Source: Prochlorococcus sp. AG-347-L02
GTDB taxonomy: Bacteria; Cyanobacteriota; Cyanobacteriia; PCC-6307; Cyanobiaceae
DNA: 64,000 nt
Assembly: GCA_003281255.1 (NCBI GenBank)
Contig: QCCL01000003.1
Span: 1-64,000, forward strand
Reading direction: 5' to 3'
Shown: positions 24,337 to 33,269 of the stretch, piece by piece
Numbering within the stretch: position 1 is the first letter of the stretch
How the letters are laid out: each line of letters opens with the position of its first letter
Program-made: the position numbers and the translations under genes
The notes under the pieces: generated by a model
Told to the model about the DNA's origin: nothing
Seen by the model: the letters and a program-made list of their open reading frames with translations, nothing else
Database searches by the model: none

Positions 24337-25485
24337 ATGTCATTTTTATTAGAAGCCCAAAATACCTGGGAAAATTTTGCGAAATACAAAATTAATGATT
24401 ATGCAAAATTAAGAAATTTTGATTTTGGGCCAAATAACGAAAGTTCAGTTTCAAAATTATCGCCTTTCATTACTCATAGAATATTATCGGAATATGATCT
24501 GGTTCATGATATTAAGTGTAAGTACAAAATTAAAAATTCAACTAAATTTGTTGAAGAAATATTTTGGAGAATTTACTGGAAAGGGTGGATGGAAAATAGA
24601 CCTAAAGTTTGGAGAAATTTTATTTCAGAAAACAATTTTGATTTTGATTATGAGCTATATGAAAGTGCAATTAATGGTAATACAGAATTAGATTTTTTTA
24701 ATTCTTGGGTCCATGAATTAAAGCAGTACAACTATTTGCATAACCATACAAGAATGTGGTTTGCGAGTACTTGGATATTTAATTTAGGTCTCCCATGGCA
24801 ATTGGGAGCAAAGTTTTTCTTTCAATATCTTTTTGATGGTGATGCTGCATCTAATCTCCTTAGCTGGAGATGGGTCGGAGGATTGCAAACGAAGGGAAAA
24901 CAATATCTTTTTTCATCATCAAACCTCAGAAAATTTTCAAATAATAGATTTAATGCAGAAAAAATAAGTAATCAACAAATTTTTCTTGAAGAATCTAATC
25001 AAATACCACTAGAAGATGAGATTTATAAAAATGATATGGACCCTAAATCAGATAATCTAATTATGTTTGAAAATGATCTCCACCTTGCAACCTTTAAAAA
25101 TTTAATTACAAGCTATAAAAAAGTATTTATTATCCTTTTAAAAAATGAACAAAGACAAATTAAATTGTCTGAATCTGTTTTGAAATTTAAACAAGATTTG
25201 GTCTCTGAATTTGTAGGGCATTTTTATAATGTTGAACAAATTGATCCTTATTCACTGGAAAATACTTTTAAAAATACCAACGAAATAGACATTATTTATC
25301 CTGGAGTGGGAGAAAATTATGATTTCATAACTGAGTTTAAAAGTTTACACCATAAAAAAATTTTTAATCTTGTGAGAGATGAAGATTTATTTGCTTGGAA
25401 ATTTGCTAAAAAAGGGTTTTTCAAATTTAAAGAAAATATTCCAAAAATAAATCAGAGAATTTTAGAAAATTTTTCAAAAAAATAA
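24337..25485 (+). CDS. Photolyase/cryptochrome-like FAD protein, unusual domain order
   Basis: 382 residues. Residues 40-195 match the FAD-binding helical domain of photolyases and cryptochromes: LSPFITHRILSEY (41-53), YLHNHTRMWFASTWIF (133-148) and DGDAASNLLSWRWVGGLQTK (168-187). The N-terminal alpha/beta antenna domain is absent. After a polar linker, residues about 244-382 (NDLHLATFKNLI, KKVFIILL, IDIIYPGVGENYDFI, WKFAKKGFFKFKENIP) look like an alpha/beta region, possibly the antenna-type fold moved to the C-terminus. DNA repair or light sensing are both possible. The start is a clean ATG. Confidence 0.75.
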   Translation: MSFLLEAQNTWENFAKYKINDYAKLRNFDFGPNNESSVSKLSPFITHRILSEYDLVHDIKCKYKIKNSTKFVEEIFWRIYWKGWMENRPKVWRNFISENNFDFDYELYESAINGNTELDFFNSWVHELKQYNYLHNHTRMWFASTWIFNLGLPWQLGAKFFFQYLFDGDAASNLLSWRWVGGLQTKGKQYLFSSSNLRKFSNNRFNAEKISNQQIFLEESNQIPLEDEIYKNDMDPKSDNLIMFENDLHLATFKNLITSYKKVFIILLKNEQRQIKLSESVLKFKQDLVSEFVGHFYNVEQIDPYSLENTFKNTNEIDIIYPGVGENYDFITEFKSLHHKKIFNLVRDEDLFAWKFAKKGFFKFKENIPKINQRILENFSKK

Positions 25486-25627
25486 TTTTTAACTTGATTG
25501 AATTCCTAATCAGGAAATAACCCATTTGGTAAGTAAGTATAAATACTTATTTAGGGGCGACTTTTGCTCTTTAATCCACGATGGATACTGTGACTAGTTA
25601 TTTTTACTTAAGGATAATTTTTTTATA

Positions 25628-26179
25628 GTGCTTTCAACAATTCTTACCAAGTCGTTTAGTAAAGATACTGCTTTATTAATTCTTAGAGTTATAACTGGAA
25701 CTGTTCTTATTCATCACGGTTATGAGAAATTAGCAAATATAGAAAACTTCGCTGATGCTTTCGTGAGACCATTACATCTCCCATTCCCGATATTTTTATC
25801 ATACATTGCGGCATTCTCAGAAATAGGTGGTAGTTGGTTACTAATTATTGGCTTGGCTACAAGATTCGGAGCTTTGGCAATTGTTGGAACAATTTCTGTC
25901 GCTATATATCATGCACTTATTACTTCAGGTTTTAATATTTTCTTACTAGAACTTTTACTTTTGTATTTCGCTTCAGCAACTTCAATAGCATTAACAGGAC
26001 CTGGTAATTTCTCCTTAGATGAAGTCATTATAAGAATTTTGAAATCAGATGATGAAGAGGAAATTATACCTTCAACAAAAGCAAAACCTTCCAAGCAAGT
26101 TGAAGTTAAAGAAGAAACAAGCAAAGGTGGTTTATTTCAATTTCTGCAAGCGAATATACTCTCAGATACTTCAAGCTAA
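25628..26179 (+). CDS. DoxX family membrane protein
   Basis: 183 residues, GTG start. Four helices (about 17-35, 55-78, 83-105 and 108-125) carry the DoxX pattern LLILRVITGTVLIHHGYEKL and FSEIGGSWLLIIGLATRFGA. DoxX-type proteins are small membrane proteins linked to redox or quinone-related functions, mostly unproven. After the helices comes a charged tail rich in Glu/Lys (132-183), longer than the usual DoxX end. The last nine bases overlap the convergent gene at 26171. Confidence 0.85.
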   Translation: MLSTILTKSFSKDTALLILRVITGTVLIHHGYEKLANIENFADAFVRPLHLPFPIFLSYIAAFSEIGGSWLLIIGLATRFGALAIVGTISVAIYHALITSGFNIFLLELLLLYFASATSIALTGPGNFSLDEVIIRILKSDDEEEIIPSTKAKPSKQVEVKEETSKGGLFQFLQANILSDTSS

Positions 26180-26344
26180 CTTTTTAGGATAGAGATTGTT
26201 TATTAGTTCTAACCTTTTTCGATAACTGCTCCTCTTCTCAAGTTTTATCTTAATGGTTGCTTCTGAAAGACTTATGAACAGCCCTATAGCAGTCACCCAA
26301 GATAAAAAAATAAAAGGGTTTTCTGGAATTTCTGAGAAATTCAT
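26171..26344 (-). CDS. Small membrane protein, 57 aa
   Basis: Starts MNFSEIPENPFIFLSWVTAI. A helix (10-28) is followed by a basic segment, IKIKLEKRSSYRKRLELINN, ending LYPKKLA. It overlaps the end of the convergent DoxX gene by nine bases. The positive tail predicts a cytoplasmic C-terminus. Family unknown. Confidence 0.5.
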   Translation of the reverse strand: MNFSEIPENPFIFLSWVTAIGLFISLSEATIKIKLEKRSSYRKRLELINNLYPKKLA

Positions 26345-26418
26345 ATAAATAATACTTCTTTTTTAAAACTGACTGATTACTATATCTTTTTCAACCTAAA
26401 TATACAATTTAGAAATAT

Positions 26419-26970
26419 TTAAGGATTAATTTCAACTTTTTCCCATTTATTAGTCTTTTCCCAAAGATATCGCTTATGAACAGGCTGTTGTAATTTAAGA
26501 AGATCTACTGAATCGATTTCAAAATTTAGAACTACAAAATTTTCTGACTTGGGTAAATTGGATAATATTTCAAAAGAAGATTGGACTTTTGGGTTTATTT
26601 TCTCTCCAGGAGATCCCCAAAACCAAGAAGATTTTGATTTTTCTGATAATAAATCCCAATAATTTTTGTTTTCACTTAATTCACGTATTTTTCCTTTGAA
26701 TCTATATTGTGATTTGGTTTTCAAAAATAGCCATAATATTTCTGCATTAGGGTTAGATTTTAAATGCCCAATTTTTTCACTTCTTCTATCTGTAAAAATA
26801 ATCATTGAACTATCTTTATGCCATCCTCTGAAAACGACTGTTCTTAATCTTGGCTCATTTTCTTCGCTGACTGTTGCAAGCTGTATCCATCTATTAGAGG
26901 TTGATTTGCCCTCTTTTTTTCTAGAAGATTTTAAATCTTGTCTCCAACTTGGTAAGTTGTTATCAGCCAT
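26419..26970 (-). CDS. Pyridoxamine-phosphate-oxidase-like flavoprotein
   Basis: 183 residues of the FMN-binding split barrel type, close to the Alr4036-like group. The N-terminal half has RWIQLATVSEENEPRLRTVV and FRGWHKDSSMIIFTDRRSEK, the strands that hold FMN. The C-terminus is not that of true PdxH, so vitamin B6 oxidation should not be assumed. It overlaps the upstream membrane protein gene by eight bases, suggesting coupled translation. Confidence 0.82.
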   Translation of the reverse strand: MADNNLPSWRQDLKSSRKKEGKSTSNRWIQLATVSEENEPRLRTVVFRGWHKDSSMIIFTDRRSEKIGHLKSNPNAEILWLFLKTKSQYRFKGKIRELSENKNYWDLLSEKSKSSWFWGSPGEKINPKVQSSFEILSNLPKSENFVVLNFEIDSVDLLKLQQPVHKRYLWEKTNKWEKVEINP

Positions 26971-27580
26971 TTAATTTAGGCAATATAAGACCACTTTTCT
27001 TTTTATATTCTTCGAATGAATCATATTTTGCTAGCGATTTATCTTTTTTTATCATTCTTGGTAGAAAAACTATAGAGAAAAATATTGCAAGAATTACTAA
27101 TGGAATGAAACTCATTGAAAGTACGGCGAATGATAGATAAATTAGTATTTCTCCTAGATAATTTGTATTTCTTATATTTTTGAAAAATCCTTCTTTAATT
27201 AGATCTTTTTTTAATTTAAGAGAAAAATATTTTTGGGCATCACTAGCAAAGTGCAGAAACACACCAATTATATTTATAGATACAGATGCAGCTATTACGA
27301 TATTTGGAACAGATTTCTGAGATGAGATAAGAATGTATGGAGCCACCCAGTAACTTCCAAGGAAAATAAAACCAGTAACTGAAGTTAAAAAATTGATTTT
27401 TTCTTTAAAATAAGGATCTGGGAATATCTTTTCTTTAAGAAGCCAAAGTAATCCATAAGTACCATGCAGAGCTAAATAAACGTAGGGAGCGATCGTAAAA
27501 TTATCAAAAAAAATCATAAGACCTATCACTACAAATGCAGTGAGGCCCTTATGTAGATTAATTATTTGATTAAGTTTCAT
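26963..27580 (-). CDS. ICMT/DUF1295-like membrane methyltransferase or reductase
   Basis: 205 residues, five or six helices. The C-terminal block NIRNTNYLGEILIYLSFAVL and the closing YDSFEEYKKKSGLILPKL resemble the isoprenylcysteine carboxylmethyltransferase, phospholipid methyltransferase and 5-alpha-reductase (DUF1295) superfamily. The catalytic activity cannot be told from sequence. It is first of a two-gene unit with the flavoprotein at 26419. Confidence 0.72.
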   Translation of the reverse strand: MKLNQIINLHKGLTAFVVIGLMIFFDNFTIAPYVYLALHGTYGLLWLLKEKIFPDPYFKEKINFLTSVTGFIFLGSYWVAPYILISSQKSVPNIVIAASVSINIIGVFLHFASDAQKYFSLKLKKDLIKEGFFKNIRNTNYLGEILIYLSFAVLSMSFIPLVILAIFFSIVFLPRMIKKDKSLAKYDSFEEYKKKSGLILPKLNG

Positions 27581-27648
27581 CTTTTTTTAATAATCTAAAA
27601 AATGAAATTATTTTCTGTGGATATAACCTAGGTCGTCAAAAGTTTTAA

Positions 27649-27720
27649 TGGGCGATACTGGATTCGAACCAGTGGCCACTACCGTGTCGAGGTAGTGCTC
27701 TACCACTGAGCTAATCGCCC
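27649..27720 (-). tRNA. tRNA-Val(GAC)
   Basis: On the minus strand the cloverleaf is complete. The acceptor stem is GGGCGAT/ATCGCCC with discriminator A, the D arm GCTC/GAGC, the anticodon stem CTACC/GGTAG, and the T arm CTGG-TTCGAAT-CCAG. The anticodon loop TCGACAC gives GAC, valine. Position 33, normally T, reads as C in this fold. CCA is not encoded. The gene lies between the ICMT-like gene and the S4-domain gene. Confidence 0.93.
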
Positions 27721-27769
27721 TAATTGAAGAATTTTTAATCCCCCTTATAAGAAAATAGCAGGTTGCGTT

Positions 27770-28561
27770 TCATTTTCTAAGTAATTTAACTTTCCATCTT
27801 TCTCTTTTGGTTATTTCTAAATTTAGAATTTCGATAAATCCTTTATTTTCAAGTTCTAGTTTGTCGCCAATTTTTAGATTAATAGTTGGCTTATTAACTT
27901 TGCTTCCATTTAATCTGAGCATTCCATTTTCAATCCTTTCAATGATTTTGGTTCGTGATACCCTAAAGCCAGCTGAGGCTATAGCATCTAATCTTGTTGA
28001 AGCTTCTACTGTATTGACAAGTTTTTTTAATCTTCCAGAAGGTATTTGTAATTCATCTATACCTACTACATTAACTTTTACTTTTACGTCTCTCAAATAA
28101 AAAATCTTTTCATCTAGATGCTTAATATCTGAATTATCAATTATCCCCTGTGCTCCCCTATCGCCAATAGTCCATATATCTCCAACTTTTATTTGATTAA
28201 CCCCATTTTCAATTAAGAGGGATCTAAAGTCGTCTTGTGTAGCATTATCAAATAAAAAATTTCCATTAATTTTTATTCCTTGAGCTGGAAAATTACTTTT
28301 TAGCGCATCCTCTTCAGGAATATTATCTCCTCTAAAGCAAGCTATCCTAGATCTTTGAGAAGAAGAGAATCCTCCGTAAATAAAAAATTTGAAATCATTT
28401 AAATTTTCAAAATCTTTCAAAATCTCTTCGCAAACATAAGTTGAATTAAACCCAGTCCAATAAGTTTCCCAGTGTTTGTAAGCTAAGTTAGCAATATTTA
28501 TTAATTCCTCAGTTTCTTTTTTGTAGTTTGAATTTATTAAGATTTCTTTTAAGTCAATCAT
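27770..28561 (-). CDS. Photosystem II S4-domain RNA-binding protein
   Basis: 263 residues, YlmH-like. The N-terminal two thirds hold FIYGGFSSSQRSRIACFRG and NQIKVGDIWTIGDRGAQGII. The C-terminal S4 RNA-binding domain is DAIASAGFRVSRTKIIERIE followed by NGMLRLNGSKVNKPT. This matches the cyanobacterial and plastid PSII-S4 group, tied to photosystem II by phylogenetic distribution. The gene starts directly after the stop of the upstream membrane protein gene at 28562. Confidence 0.85.
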   Translation of the reverse strand: MIDLKEILINSNYKKETEELINIANLAYKHWETYWTGFNSTYVCEEILKDFENLNDFKFFIYGGFSSSQRSRIACFRGDNIPEEDALKSNFPAQGIKINGNFLFDNATQDDFRSLLIENGVNQIKVGDIWTIGDRGAQGIIDNSDIKHLDEKIFYLRDVKVKVNVVGIDELQIPSGRLKKLVNTVEASTRLDAIASAGFRVSRTKIIERIENGMLRLNGSKVNKPTINLKIGDKLELENKGFIEILNLEITKRERWKVKLLRK

Positions 28562-29143
28562 TTAGCCTTCTAAAAAAATTATATCTTTTGCTTCTGATTG
28601 TTTTATCAAAGCCCATGGTAATTCAGCCCCAATTTGATTTTCAAGCAGAATAAGCCATTTACCCTCTTTATTTAAGTTAATAATTGATCTCAACTCTTTA
28701 TTCCTATTGATGTTGATACTTGCAGAAGAAACGGCACTACCTAAATATCCTGAACCCATTCCTAAAAGACCTCCAATTATGGATTCGCCGATGTTATTCA
28801 AACCAAGAAAACTGAAAGTAGATAAATTTGTCATATTAGAAAAAGCTATTCCAGCTATAAAACCAAATGGCATTAGCCATCGACTCATTTCTTTTTGTCT
28901 AATCTTTCTATCAAGTACAGGATTTAAAATTCTTATATTTTCAAAATTTTGAGATTTGTATAAGATATTTGCTTTTGCATTTAGCAATTCTTTTTCATCT
29001 GATGATATTTTCTCACTTATTGGTGGGATCAAAATAGCTTCAGAGAGCTTTACTGATTTTTCTTTGAAAACTTCAAATAGTTGGATACATTTATCAATGT
29101 CTTCAAATATCACAATACTTTTAGTCAAGTTTTCAATCCTCAA
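28562..29143 (-). CDS. Conserved cyanobacterial membrane protein, 193 aa
   Basis: A soluble N-terminal half (about 1-85) leads to RWLMPFGFIAGIAFSNMTNL and a glycine-zipper-rich segment, GESIIGGLLGMGSGYLGSAV, that should span the membrane. A short soluble end follows (KEGKWLILLENQIGAELPWA). It abuts the PSII-S4 gene with no spacer, so the two are probably co-transcribed. Function unknown. Confidence 0.7.
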   Translation of the reverse strand: MRIENLTKSIVIFEDIDKCIQLFEVFKEKSVKLSEAILIPPISEKISSDEKELLNAKANILYKSQNFENIRILNPVLDRKIRQKEMSRWLMPFGFIAGIAFSNMTNLSTFSFLGLNNIGESIIGGLLGMGSGYLGSAVSSASININRNKELRSIINLNKEGKWLILLENQIGAELPWALIKQSEAKDIIFLEG

Positions 29144-29228
29144 ATGTTTGTGTGTTATTCAAATTAATAAAATAAGATATATACACTATAGATTAAGTTA
29201 AAGTAAAAGATTAAAGAACCAATCTTAA

Positions 29229-30815
29229 ATGACAAAAGTTCTCATTACAGATCCAATTGATCAAACAGGAATCGATATTCTTTCAAAAGTTGCTCAGGTT
29301 GATCAGAAGATAGGGATCTCAGACTCTGAACTAGCTTCCATTATTAAAGATTATGATGCTTTAATGATTCGCTCTGGTACTCAAGTTACTGAAGAAATTA
29401 TTAACTCTTCAAGTAAACTTAGAATTATTGGAAGAGCAGGAGTTGGAGTCGATAATGTAGATGTTAAGGCTGCTACGCAAAAAGGAGTTCTTGTTGTTAA
29501 TTCTCCAGGAGGTAACACAATAGCTGCTGCTGAACATACGATAGCTATGATGTTGGCTTTATCTAGACATATTCCAATTGCTAATAGTAGTACTTTGTCA
29601 GGAAAATGGGAAAGAAAAAAATTTGTTGGTAATGAGCTTTATAAGAAAAAATTAGGTGTAGTAGGTTTAGGGAAAATTGGTGCTCATGTAGCGAAAGTTG
29701 CTAATGCATTAGGCATGGAAGTTTATGGATATGATCCCTTTGTTTCGACTGAAAGAGCTCAACAAATACAAGTTAAATTATCTGAATTAGAGGATTTGTT
29801 CAAACAATCCGATTATGTAACTTTGCATTTGCCTCGCACACCAGAGACAGAGAATTTGGTAAATATAGATGTCCTTAAAAGTATGAAAAGTAGCGCAAAA
29901 TTAATTAATTGTGCTCGAGGAGGCTTAATTGACGAAGAGGCATTAGCAGAAGCTTTAAATAAATCATTGATTGCTGGTGCTGCAATAGATGTCTTTTCTA
30001 AAGAACCTTTGGAATCTAATTCACCACTTTTGAAGGTTGAAAAGAATCTTATTCTTACCCCCCACTTAGGAGCATCTACTAGGGAAGCACAAGAAAATGT
30101 AGCTGTTGATGTTGCAGAACAAATAAGAGATGTCTTGCTTGGTTTATCTGCTAGAACTGCAGTAAATATTCCAGGTTTGAGCCCTGATATTATGGATAGT
30201 CTAAAACCTCATTTGCAGTTGGCTGAGACAATGGGTCTGCTTATAAGCCAGCTTTCAGGTGGGCAGATACATAAACTAGAAGTAAAGCTTCAAGGTGAAT
30301 TTGTGCAACATCCTTCTCAGCCATTAATAATAGCTAGTCTAAAAGGCCTTCTAAGTAAAGCTTTAGGAGATAGGATTAACTATGTGAATGCATCGCTAGA
30401 AGCAGATTCAAGAGGTATTTCAGTTGTCGAGAATAAAGATGAGGCGAGACCTGAATTTGCTAGTGGGTCGCTTCAGTTAACGACCTACGGAGATAATGGC
30501 GACCATAGCGTAGCAGGAAGCATTTTTGCTGATGGGGAATTAAGAATTATTAGTATTGATCAATACCCAGTTAATGTATCGCCAAGCAGATATATGCTGG
30601 TTACTAGGCATAGAGATATGCCAGGCATTATTGGTAAGCTGGGGTCTTTATTAGGTAGCAATAATGTAAATATTGCGTCCATGCAAGTTGGGCGCAAAAT
30701 TGTTAGAGGTGAAGCTGTTATGGTTCTAAGTATTGATGATCCAATACCTAATAAGCTGCTTGATACCATTATTGAAGTAGATGGGATTACCAACGCTAAT
30801 CCAGTTACTTTATAG
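29229..30815 (+). CDS. serA: D-3-phosphoglycerate dehydrogenase
   Basis: 528 residues, the long form. It oxidises 3-phosphoglycerate with NAD+ as the first step of serine synthesis. The N-terminal part ends in [17 protein letters not shown]; the NAD+ loop is [20 protein letters not shown]; the catalytic Arg, Glu and His lie in [18 protein letters not shown] and [11 protein letters not shown]. An intervening domain (about 320-450) and a C-terminal ACT domain (about 455-528, [20 protein letters not shown]) follow, the latter for feedback by serine in homologues. prmA follows after 17 bases. Confidence 0.97.
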   Translation: MTKVLITDPIDQTGIDILSKVAQVDQKIGISDSELASIIKDYDALMIRSGTQVTEEIINSSSKLRIIGRAGVGVDNVDVKAATQKGVLVVNSPGGNTIAAAEHTIAMMLALSRHIPIANSSTLSGKWERKKFVGNELYKKKLGVVGLGKIGAHVAKVANALGMEVYGYDPFVSTERAQQIQVKLSELEDLFKQSDYVTLHLPRTPETENLVNIDVLKSMKSSAKLINCARGGLIDEEALAEALNKSLIAGAAIDVFSKEPLESNSPLLKVEKNLILTPHLGASTREAQENVAVDVAEQIRDVLLGLSARTAVNIPGLSPDIMDSLKPHLQLAETMGLLISQLSGGQIHKLEVKLQGEFVQHPSQPLIIASLKGLLSKALGDRINYVNASLEADSRGISVVENKDEARPEFASGSLQLTTYGDNGDHSVAGSIFADGELRIISIDQYPVNVSPSRYMLVTRHRDMPGIIGKLGSLLGSNNVNIASMQVGRKIVRGEAVMVLSIDDPIPNKLLDTIIEVDGITNANPVTL

Positions 30816-30832
30816 AGAGGCCTGCTCTAATA

Positions 30833-31744
30833 ATGGCAATTAGAGATTGGTATAAACTAACTTTTCTGATAGAAAGTGATGCAGAAGAAATTATTATTTG
30901 GAAATTATATGAGCTCGGAATATTTAGTTTTTCATTTGAATATTTAATTAAAAATGAAAATAAAAAAGAAGTGAATATATGGCTTCCAATTGATGATTGG
31001 GGCGAGAGTTCTAGAAGTGGTTTTGAAAAAATAATTAACAAACTTCTGAACATTAATCCCCCGAAGGATCAATTTTTTGACTGGAGTATTATCAAAGAGG
31101 AGGATTGGTTGACGAGCTGGAAGAAATATTGGGCTCCTGAATTAGTAGGAAATCATTTATTAATATTGCCTTGTTGGATAAATCTAAATAAAAAGTTTAA
31201 AGATAAAAAAATCATAAAAATTGATCCAGGAGCAGCCTTTGGTACAGGAGGCCATCCTTCAACTTATCTTTGCTTGGAAAAAATGGAGAATATTTTATTT
31301 TCTGATAAAAAGGTATTAGATATTGGGAGCGGTAGTGGGATTTTGAGTGTCGCCGCAAGATTGCTTGGCGCTAAAGAGGTTTGTGCAGTGGATAATGATT
31401 ATTTAGCTATAAATTCAACAAAATCTAATTTCCAACTAAATTTCGGTAATTTAAACAACTTAAATACATATTTGGGATCTTTTAATGAGGTAATTTTTAA
31501 AAATCAACTCGAACAATTTGATTTTGTTTTATGCAATATTCTTGCTGAAGTAATAAAAGGAATGATTCCAAATATCTATAAGTGCTTGAGAAACAATGGG
31601 GAAGTCATTTTCAGTGGAATCCTGAATTCACAAAAGGATGAAATTATTAAAATATTAATTCAAAATGACTTGAAATTACTGGATGTATCAACTAGAAAAG
31701 ATTGGGCATGCATTTCTGTGCAAAAAGCCAGCAATCCAACTTAA
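30833..31744 (+). CDS. prmA: Ribosomal protein L11 methyltransferase
   Basis: 303 residues. PrmA trimethylates ribosomal protein L11. The C-terminal methyltransferase domain has [20 protein letters not shown], the SAM loop [20 protein letters not shown], and the N-P-P-like [11 protein letters not shown]. The N-terminal L11-binding part carries [18 protein letters not shown]. It follows serA by 17 bases on the same strand, so co-transcription is likely. Length is normal. Confidence 0.94.
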   Translation: MAIRDWYKLTFLIESDAEEIIIWKLYELGIFSFSFEYLIKNENKKEVNIWLPIDDWGESSRSGFEKIINKLLNINPPKDQFFDWSIIKEEDWLTSWKKYWAPELVGNHLLILPCWINLNKKFKDKKIIKIDPGAAFGTGGHPSTYLCLEKMENILFSDKKVLDIGSGSGILSVAARLLGAKEVCAVDNDYLAINSTKSNFQLNFGNLNNLNTYLGSFNEVIFKNQLEQFDFVLCNILAEVIKGMIPNIYKCLRNNGEVIFSGILNSQKDEIIKILIQNDLKLLDVSTRKDWACISVQKASNPT

Positions 31745-31878
31745 GCATAAGTTTTTCTTATAGATACTCTTTCATACATTTTATTGTGTCATTTTTTACT
31801 TCAAAATCTCACATATCGACCAAATCGATGTTAAAAATGTATTTGATAGGTATTAATTACCAACAATTTTTTATTTAA

Positions 31879-32178
31879 ATGGCTTCTTACAAAGTTACTC
31901 TCATCAGCGAAGGTGAAGGCCTCAATTCAACTATTGAAGTACCTGATGATCAATACATCCTCGATGCGGCTGAAGAACAAGGTATCGATCTTCCCTATTC
32001 CTGCAGAGCTGGAGCATGTTCAACATGTGCTGGAAAAGTTACTTCAGGTAGTGTTGATCAGTCTGATCAAAGTTTCTTGGATGACGACCAACTAGAAGCT
32101 GGTTTTGTTCTTACTTGTGTTGCTTATCCAACATCTGATGTAACAATTACAACTCATGCTGAGGAAGAATTGTACTAA
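31879..32178 (+). CDS. petF: Plant-type [2Fe-2S] ferredoxin
   Basis: 99 residues. The cluster ligands are Cys42, Cys47, Cys50 and Cys80 (CRAGACSTC and LTC), the classic spacing of photosynthetic ferredoxin. It carries electrons from photosystem I to FNR, thioredoxin reductase, nitrite reductase and desaturases such as those at 6.5-10.5 kb. The acidic surface ([23 protein letters not shown]) suits docking to those enzymes. A terminator follows at 32225-32253. Confidence 0.97.
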   Translation: MASYKVTLISEGEGLNSTIEVPDDQYILDAAEEQGIDLPYSCRAGACSTCAGKVTSGSVDQSDQSFLDDDQLEAGFVLTCVAYPTSDVTITTHAEEELY

Positions 32179-32224
32179 TTATAAAAATTTAACTTTTTCT
32201 AAGTTGATTATTGATTATTTCTCT

Positions 32225-32253
32225 GCCACCCTCTATAAAGGTGGCTTTTTTTT
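32225..32253 (+). terminator. Rho-independent terminator of petF
   Basis: GCCACC (32225-32230) pairs with GGTGGC (32240-32245) around a nine-base loop, followed by eight Ts (32246-32253). It is 46 bases past the petF stop. The next gene starts only five bases later, so that gene needs its own promoter inside or before the hairpin, or relies on read-through. Confidence 0.85.
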
Positions 32254-32257
32254 GTAA

Positions 32258-32626
32258 ATGGATAAATTTGAATTTTTCAAGACTGGCAGTGTTCAATCAA
32301 GTTATGGAGGTCAGTACAGTTATAAGGTAATTGGCCCATGTTGCAGACTTTATGATAGGGAAGAGTTACCTTGGCCCTGCTCAAGGCTTGCTTGGAGAAG
32401 TAAAGAGCCTAGTTGGAGAAGAATAGGGTCTAGGTTCGTTGCTGATATGGCTTCAAGAAAATGCCCATCTTACTCAGTCCAGATTTTGGAGCCTGGATCA
32501 AAACCTGTTGAGACAGTTATAACTCTTTTTTCAAAGAAATTTTCTTCTGATATACAAGAATGGTGGTACAGCAAAAAACCAGGCTCAAAAGAGCCTGGTA
32601 ATATCTTCCCTTCTGAAGTTAATTAG
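32258..32626 (+). CDS. Conserved hypothetical protein, 122 aa
   Basis: A soluble basic protein rich in Trp, Tyr, Cys and Arg: SSYGGQYSYKVIGPCCRLYD, then REELPWPCSRLAWRSKEPSW. A short beta-rich fold seems likely. The ATG is five bases after the petF terminator. Its last codons (32573-32598) contain the terminator of the convergent pentapeptide gene, so that coding segment is under two constraints. Family not recognised. Confidence 0.7.
   Translation: MDKFEFFKTGSVQSSYGGQYSYKVIGPCCRLYDREELPWPCSRLAWRSKEPSWRRIGSRFVADMASRKCPSYSVQILEPGSKPVETVITLFSKKFSSDIQEWWYSKKPGSKEPGNIFPSEVN
32573..32598 (-). terminator. Terminator inside a convergent coding sequence
   Basis: CCAGGCTC (32579-32586) and GAGCCTGG (32591-32598) form a perfect eight-bp stem with a four-base loop. 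Read on the minus strand it is followed by six Ts (32578-32573). It lies 37 bases past the stop of the pentapeptide gene and inside the last codons of the plus-strand gene 32258-32626. Confidence 0.8.
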
Positions 32627-32634
32627 ATTTAATA

Positions 32635-33237
32635 TTAGGCTTGTGGTTTAGGAGGTGTGTAACCTTTTAGGCCAGAACATTCTAGGCTATCGGCTGTATT
32701 TACTCCTGTCTGTGAATTAGTACCTGTTGCTCTCTCGCAAAGTGATTTTCTTGTCTTTAAATCAAGGTTTGCGTCAGTAAAGTCTGCTCCATCAATAATT
32801 GCACCATCAAAAACACTTTTCATTAGCTCACCATTAGTAAGATTCGCATCTGTAAAATCAGCATTATCAAAGCGTGTTGCATATGCAATAAGGTCCTTCA
32901 TATTGGCTCCTTTAAAACTAGAGTTTTTTGCAGTTGTTACACTCATATAAGCGCCTTGAAGATTAGCTTCTCCTAAATCTTGATTAGATAAATCATATTT
33001 AACATATTCAGTATTATGCAAGTCAGCACCGTGAAGATCATCTTTTAATACGTCAACTGATGAAGGATCACTAGGATAAAGCGCATTTGCAGAAATTGGA
33101 TTAATGAGTAAACCAATAATTAACGGAAGAAAAATAAATAGTCTTTTTAAAGACTTATGCAGTGATGAAAACATAGAAACCATTTCGATCAACATCAATA
33201 TAGAAAACCTATGACTATTATTCCATGGGTTGGTCAT
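32635..33237 (-). CDS. Lumenal or periplasmic pentapeptide-repeat protein
   Basis: 200 residues from the first ATG; internal ATGs (M15, M19 or M22) would give a more normal N-terminus. The signal peptide (about 28-53) has SLKRLFIFLPLIIGLLI and ends NPISANA. The mature part has A(D/N)LxX repeats (LHGADLHNTEYVKYDLSNQD, FKGANMKDLIAYATRFDNAD, ANLTNGELMKSVFDGAIIDG) that build a right-handed quadrilateral helix. Export to the thylakoid lumen or periplasm is inferred. It ends at the embedded terminator. Role unknown. Confidence 0.83.
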   Translation of the reverse strand: MTNPWNNSHRFSILMLIEMVSMFSSLHKSLKRLFIFLPLIIGLLINPISANALYPSDPSSVDVLKDDLHGADLHNTEYVKYDLSNQDLGEANLQGAYMSVTTAKNSSFKGANMKDLIAYATRFDNADFTDANLTNGELMKSVFDGAIIDGADFTDANLDLKTRKSLCERATGTNSQTGVNTADSLECSGLKGYTPPKPQA

Positions 33238-33269
33238 TTGCGACCCTTCTTCTCACGAACTGTTGCAGT

